Below are positions 6,871 to 9,750 of a DNA stretch of 9,750 bases, piece after piece. The first letter of the stretch is position 1. Every line of letters starts with the position of its first letter. The stretch is taken from NCBI GenBank assembly GCA_964458325.1, contig CAYWIM010000124.1, positions 1 to 9,750 of the forward strand. The letters run 5' to 3'. Origin of the DNA: JAGMXM01 sp964458325 (GTDB lineage Bacteria > Verrucomicrobiota > Verrucomicrobiia > Limisphaerales > UBA1319). The notes under the pieces were generated by a model that saw nothing but the letters and a program-made list of their open reading frames with translations, was not told where the DNA came from and did not search any database. Made by a program: the position numbers and the translations under genes.

Positions 6871-8992
6871 GCGTGAACGGGGGGGGGACGAGCCGCAAGG
6901 AGGACTCTCGAGCGTCGAGGGTCTCCTCGAGCCGAGTTTCGGCCGTGCGCGTATCGAACCATTGCACACGATAAGCGCCCGGGACCAGGCCAGCCAGATC
7001 GAGCACGGCATCGCGGATTTCGGGAGGCGCCTGCTTGTCGATCACGATCTTCTGCCAGGCGGCAGCCCGGTGGAAGATCCAAAGCCAGGCCTGATCGCGC
7101 GTCCGCAGCCCCAAGGCGCGCAGCCGGTCGTCCGCCTCGATGGTTGCGGACTCGATCCCGCCACCGGTCCATGGGATGTCGGCGAGGAATGCGCTGAGGG
7201 GACGATACAGCGGGTAGCCGCCGCGCTGGTCGATCCGCTCCCACCACCAGAAGAGCGCGGTGGATGAAGCGCCTGACAGAGCCGATGCCCAGAGGCTGTT
7301 GTGCAGGTCCATGAGCTCGCGGCTGGATTTCATCTCTTCCGTGGGCTGCCATCGATCGTTGGCCAGGCCGAATTCGCCGAGATGCGCTGGCTTGCGCGGC
7401 GCCTGGGCCCGCAGCCAGCGGGTGCGGTCCAGGATCGCCTCGACCTCGTCCGCGAGGCGCGGCCGGTCGGCGGGGCGCAGATAGAAATGCGTGTCGGCGA
7501 TGTCCAGCTGAGGATGGCGGCAGTCCTTTTCCGAGGGGCCCCAGGTGCTGGTGGTGCGCAGATGACGATACGGATCGGCGGTTTCCAAATAGGCGCCCAG
7601 CTCGGCGTAGAACCGGTCGGTGGGCAGCCGAGGATCCATCTCGTTCCAGTATTCCCAGGCAGCCACGCTGGGAGAGCAGCCCCAGCGCGCCACGGCGTAT
7701 CGGAAAAGCTTTTTCGCATCGGCGATGGCGCGATCGTAATCCGGGCTCGCCGGGTCCCGAAGGGCGGCCATGTAGAGGTCGCGTGTCAGAAGGCAGATCT
7801 GGAGATAGATGCCATGCTGCTCAGCGGCGGCCACCACCTCATCCAGCATTTGGCAATCGACAGGGTTGTAGAATCCGCGGGCGGGCCGGTTGACTGCGGC
7901 CTCCCAGAGCAGCTCGGGGCCTCCGGCAGCCTCTCGAAGCGAGAGAGAGTCGAACCAGGCCCGGCCCGAGCCCTCGAGGCGAAAGCTCATCCCCGTCAGC
8001 CAATGCTCGACCGGGCTTGTGGTGAACTCGAACCGGGCCATAGCCGATCCTTGATCCGGCACGGAACGATAGGAGTCTGGCGCGGATTGCCCCTGGACAT
8101 CGAGGCGCAGCGCTGTGCCCGGGTCGGTCCTGACCTTGAAGGAAACGGCATACCGGGTGGTGGGACGCAGCGCGACATCGTGAGAGGGATTCACCCGCAC
8201 GAGGTTGTTCGTGGGCGAGAGGCATACCCAAAGACGGGAGGAATCGCCTTCGCCGGCCGCGGGTGCGAACGGCGGATGCCATGCCCAGGATCGGCCCCAG
8301 GCGCTCTTGCGCGCCTCGATCGCCATCGCCCAGTCCTCGCAGCATGCCCAGATCCGCAGGTAATTCGCCCCCTCACCCGCCAAACGCGCGAAGATATCTT
8401 CCGCACGGCTCACGTTGACACGCTGGCCGTTTCCAATGAATGCGAGGTTCTGGCCGATCGGAAAGAACGGCTTGCCCGAGTCGAACTCGAGGAACCGGGG
8501 ATCGCGCCGGCTGATCCGGACAAACCCGTTCCGGTCCGAGCGGATGGAGGCGAACCGCACAGGCGCGGAGGTCGAGGCGCCCGATCGGTCGCGGAGAACC
8601 GCGATCGCCTCGTAGGAGCCGGTCTGGGCGGGCGCAAAGCGCGCCTGCCACGAAGGCGGTGCGCTGGGGTAATACCCGTCCCGCGAACGCCCGCCGGCTG
8701 AGCTCGAACGCCGCTCGTAGGGCTGCCCCCAGAATGCCGGAAGAACGATGCGCGAGCCCCCTGGAGCCGTCAGCTCGAGGCGCAAGTCGACCTCGTCCGG
8801 ATCGAAGGCGTTGGTATGGGAACGCCCCGCGTCGATCTGGAAATCCACGCGGCCATATTGCGGTGCGGATGGGGTCAAGCAGCGCAGTTGAATGGTCGAA
8901 TCGCCGCCATGAACGCCAGAGGCGGCGAATGCCGCGGCGGCCATCCCGGCCAACAGACGGATCCAGCGGAAGGTTCTCGAAGCCATAACCAT
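6806..8992 (-). CDS. Secreted multidomain glycoside hydrolase (DUF5060 domain plus clan GH-A barrel)
   Basis: This is a predicted exported protein of about 728 aa. Residues 1-29 are a signal peptide (basic RTFRWIR, then an Ala-rich core ending ASGVHG). Residues about 31-147 resemble the DUF5060 beta-sandwich placed before many cellulase-like enzymes. The barrel begins near residue 155 with FLEFDSGKPFFPIGQN and LRIWACCEDW. A beta-rich block of about 115 residues (249-364) with carbohydrate-binding-module character interrupts it, then GIYLQICLL resumes the barrel. Likely catalytic residues are Glu451 in AWEYWNEMD (acid/base) and Glu540 in HLGEFG (nucleophile), with WWWERID after. A small beta domain closes the protein at about 620-715. 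The substrate is not readable; a plant or microbial beta-glycan is a guess. The ATG at 8990-8992 is chosen; an ATG at 8984-8986 and a TTG at 9047-9049 are possible. The last 65 bp overlap the helicase gene. Confidence 0.88.
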   Translation of the reverse strand: MVMASRTFRWIRLLAGMAAAAFAASGVHGGDSTIQLRCLTPSAPQYGRVDFQIDAGRSHTNAFDPDEVDLRLELTAPGGSRIVLPAFWGQPYERRSSSAGGRSRDGYYPSAPPSWQARFAPAQTGSYEAIAVLRDRSGASTSAPVRFASIRSDRNGFVRISRRDPRFLEFDSGKPFFPIGQNLAFIGNGQRVNVSRAEDIFARLAGEGANYLRIWACCEDWAMAIEARKSAWGRSWAWHPPFAPAAGEGDSSRLWVCLSPTNNLVRVNPSHDVALRPTTRYAVSFKVRTDPGTALRLDVQGQSAPDSYRSVPDQGSAMARFEFTTSPVEHWLTGMSFRLEGSGRAWFDSLSLREAAGGPELLWEAAVNRPARGFYNPVDCQMLDEVVAAAEQHGIYLQICLLTRDLYMAALRDPASPDYDRAIADAKKLFRYAVARWGCSPSVAAWEYWNEMDPRLPTDRFYAELGAYLETADPYRHLRTTSTWGPSEKDCRHPQLDIADTHFYLRPADRPRLADEVEAILDRTRWLRAQAPRKPAHLGEFGLANDRWQPTEEMKSSRELMDLHNSLWASALSGASSTALFWWWERIDQRGGYPLYRPLSAFLADIPWTGGGIESATIEADDRLRALGLRTRDQAWLWIFHRAAAWQKIVIDKQAPPEIRDAVLDLAGLVPGAYRVQWFDTRTAETRLEETLDARESSLRLVPPPFTHDIAARVYPQSARSADPASRR
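6879..6887. repeat. Nine-base homopolymer (C9 in the coding strand) in the gene overlap
   Basis: A run of nine G on the plus strand lies within the last 85 bp of the glycosidase gene and 8 bp upstream of the helicase ATG. It encodes PPP in the glycosidase. Skipping one base in this run would move ribosomes from the glycosidase frame into the open helicase frame. The glycosidase residues after the run (FTHDIAARV) look like a normal domain end, so the run length given is probably right. Confidence 0.9.
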
Positions 8993-9266
8993 TTGGGCAA
9001 TATTCAGAGTCCGAATCCAGAGTAAGCGGCAAGCGGGCCCCCCGGGCAAGCATCATTCCATCGATCCGATTTCACAGGCGCGGTTCGATCAAATTTGCCA
9101 GGTATTCTGCCCACCTGCAGCCCGACACCGGGGCCGAACTTGAAATTCCGCACGAGGAATGTGGGGCGGGATTCTTGCGTTTTGGGCTGTCTGAACTCGG
9201 ATGGGCTGTTAAGATGTTGGAATCGCCGCGGTTGCGGAGCGGATCGGATTACGACCGAAATGGCAA

Positions 9267-9294
9267 CGGAACTGGCCATAAGGCCGGTCATCCG
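9267..9294. repeat. Imperfect hairpin upstream of hsdM
   Basis: ACTGGCC (9271-9277) pairs with GGCCGGT (9282-9288) around the loop ATAA, with one T-G wobble. The flanking CGGA (9267-9270) and TCCG (9291-9294) extend the stem to 11 pairs past a two-base bulge. No T tract follows on the plus strand, so it does not look like a terminator. Confidence 0.4.
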
Positions 9295-9340
9295 TCTCAG
9301 ATGGGTTCAGCGTGAAGGACGAGATGGCCGGAGCGTGAAG

Positions 9341-9367
9341 GTGGCATCGCCTACATGGCGATGGCAC
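9341..9367. repeat. Hairpin with 7+3 bp stem upstream of hsdM
   Basis: CATCGCC (9345-9351) and GGCGATG (9357-9363) are perfect inverted copies around the loop TACAT. After one G-G mismatch, GTG (9341-9343) and CAC (9365-9367) pair as well. It starts at the end of the second copy of the AGCGTGAAGG direct repeat. No T tract follows. Confidence 0.45.
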
Positions 9368-9390
9368 TGGCAGGGTTCGCTTTGCCGTGC

Positions 9391-9396
9391 AGGAGG
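9391..9396 (+). promoter_or_regulatory. Perfect Shine-Dalgarno AGGAGG before a 42-codon ORF
   Basis: AGGAGG lies 6 nt before an ATG at 9403-9405, an ideal spacing. The large genes in this window show at best weak sites of this kind, and hsdM itself has none, which makes this one stand out. Confidence 0.35.
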
Positions 9397-9402
9397 CCTT
9401 GC

Positions 9403-9531
9403 ATGACCGCCCTGCCCATCGGCGATCAGATTACGCCTGCTGGTCATCTGGACGTTCGAGTCACCTCGAACGCCGTGATGCCGGTTGGGACGGCCCTCGT
9501 CCAAAGAATCCCTTTGAATCCACGCCCCTGA
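9403..9531 (+). CDS. Possible small ORF (42 aa) just upstream of hsdM
   Basis: The ORF starts at ATG behind a perfect AGGAGG and ends in TGA four bases before the hsdM ATG, so it could be a leader peptide coupling translation to hsdM. Its product begins MTALPIGDQITPAGHLDVRV and has no family, signal peptide or membrane segment I recognise. An in-frame ATG at 9355-9357 would make it 58 aa. Two hairpins (9453-9472, 9488-9502) lie inside it. The start site and spacing support it; its short length and the absence of any known relative speak against it, so it may be chance. Confidence 0.22.
   Translation: MTALPIGDQITPAGHLDVRVTSNAVMPVGTALVQRIPLNPRP
9453..9472. repeat. Perfect 8-bp hairpin with 4-base loop
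   Basis: CGTTCGAG (9453-9460) and CTCGAACG (9465-9472) are perfect inverted copies around TCAC. This is the tightest hairpin of the group. It lies 64 bp before the hsdM start and has no T tract after it. A weaker 5-bp hairpin, GGACG/CGTCC, follows at 9488-9502. It could be an RNA structure in the hsdM leader or a palindromic protein-binding site. Confidence 0.45.
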
Positions 9532-9535
9532 TTTC

Positions 9536-9750
9536 ATGTCCCTCGCCCTCAACAAACCCAAGCTCGACAACCTGGCCGGTGACATCTGGAAATCCGCCGA
9601 GCGGTTGCGCGGCAAGTTCAAGGCTTACGAATACCAGAACGTCATCCTGCCCATCATCGTCATCCGCCGCCTGAGTCAATACAAGGAGCTGGAGCTTGGC
9701 CCGGACAAAATCTCGCCGCTGGAAATGGGCTACATCTACGAGGAACTGCT
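9536..9750 (+). CDS. hsdM: Type I restriction-modification methyltransferase subunit M, 5' part only
   Basis: The reading frame from ATG at 9536 stays open to the window edge (71 codons seen). Residues 11-46 match the HsdM N-terminal helical domain: LAGDIWKSAERLRGKFKAYE, then YQNVILPIIVIRRL. Residues 47-71, SQYKELELGPDKISPLEMGY followed by IYEELL, match the segment that normally leads into the methyltransferase domain (the usual form is DLGPDKxSPxxMGYIYEELLRRFSE). In full-length relatives these two segments are separated by roughly 100 residues, so part of the N-terminal domain seems to be missing in frame near 9674. HsdM methylates adenine in the host recognition site and, with HsdS and HsdR, forms the restriction complex; those genes would lie beyond the window. 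No Shine-Dalgarno is seen before the ATG; a short ORF ends four bases upstream. Confidence 0.88.
   Translation, partial: MSLALNKPKLDNLAGDIWKSAERLRGKFKAYEYQNVILPIIVIRRLSQYKELELGPDKISPLEMGYIYEEL

Larger units (their letters stand above)
8993..9535. other. Divergent intergenic region between the glycosidase and hsdM genes
   Basis: This 543-bp stretch separates two genes read away from each other, so it should hold promoters for both. I could not pick convincing -35/-10 pairs on either strand. The left part (8993-9260) shows no gene and only weak inverted repeats, for example CAGGT/ACCTG at 9099-9117. The right part (9267-9502) holds several hairpins, a 10-bp direct repeat (AGCGTGAAGG at 9309-9318 and 9332-9341), and a short ORF with a strong ribosome binding site. 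ORFs of about 100 codons on both strands here show no recognisable protein family. Confidence 0.6.

Noticed and set aside
6871..7011. A 47-residue N-terminal extension of the helicase
   Set aside because: It lies wholly in the glycosidase coding region, has a Ser/Pro/Arg-rich composition typical of a shifted frame, and is not needed for any domain.
7301..8701. A 466-codon open frame on the plus strand
   Set aside because: It is the antisense shadow of the glycosidase gene, which has a signal peptide and catalytic motifs in the other strand.
4426..9535. A CRISPR or phage-defence island, suggested by the Cas4-like domain and hsdM
   Set aside because: No repeat-spacer array and no cas1, cas2 or effector gene is present. 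The Cas4-like domain is part of a helicase, and hsdM is on the other strand across a 540-bp gap.
9307..9621. A 104-codon minus-strand frame overlapping the hsdM start
   Set aside because: It overlaps the clear HsdM coding sequence and shows no recognisable protein features.

Overview
This is GC-rich bacterial DNA. It carries five large genes in a row on the minus strand and, after a non-coding gap of about 540 bp, the start of a sixth gene on the plus strand. The organism cannot be named from the sequence alone. A secreted esterase-xylanase with a Pro/Asn/Gly-rich loop, a DUF5060-type glycosidase, and mostly weak or absent Shine-Dalgarno sites would fit a polysaccharide-degrading soil or aquatic bacterium, such as a Verrucomicrobiota or Planctomycetota relative. 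That placement is inference.

Layout in the direction of minus-strand transcription (right to left). (1) At 8992-6806 is a secreted multidomain clan GH-A glycosidase. (2) At 6870-4426 is a large XPD/DinG-type Fe-S helicase with an N-terminal Cas4-like PD-(D/E)XK nuclease domain. It overlaps the glycosidase gene by 65 bp, next to a run of nine C. (3) At 4337-3924 is a small GGQ release-factor-like protein, probably for ribosome rescue. (4) At 3747-2278 is an NAD(P)-binding SDR/DUF2867 protein, followed by a possible intrinsic terminator. (5) At 2138-51 is a secreted fusion of a CE1-type esterase and a GH10 xylanase.

On the plus strand, 9536-9750 is the 5' end of a type I restriction-modification methyltransferase subunit (hsdM), cut by the window edge. 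Its N-terminal domain appears to lack roughly 100 residues in frame. The DNA in front of it (about 9267-9502) is rich in hairpins and holds a 42-codon ORF with a perfect AGGAGG, ending four bases before hsdM.

The two outer enzymes (1 and 5) fit plant cell-wall polysaccharide breakdown outside the cytoplasm. The middle genes are housekeeping in type (DNA repair, translation rescue, redox/membrane), with no obvious pathway link to the glycosidases. No tRNA, rRNA, CRISPR array, insertion sequence or transposase gene was seen. The most unusual parts are the shortened HsdM N-terminus with its structured upstream region, the glycosidase-helicase gene overlap, and the low-complexity insertion in the xylanase.
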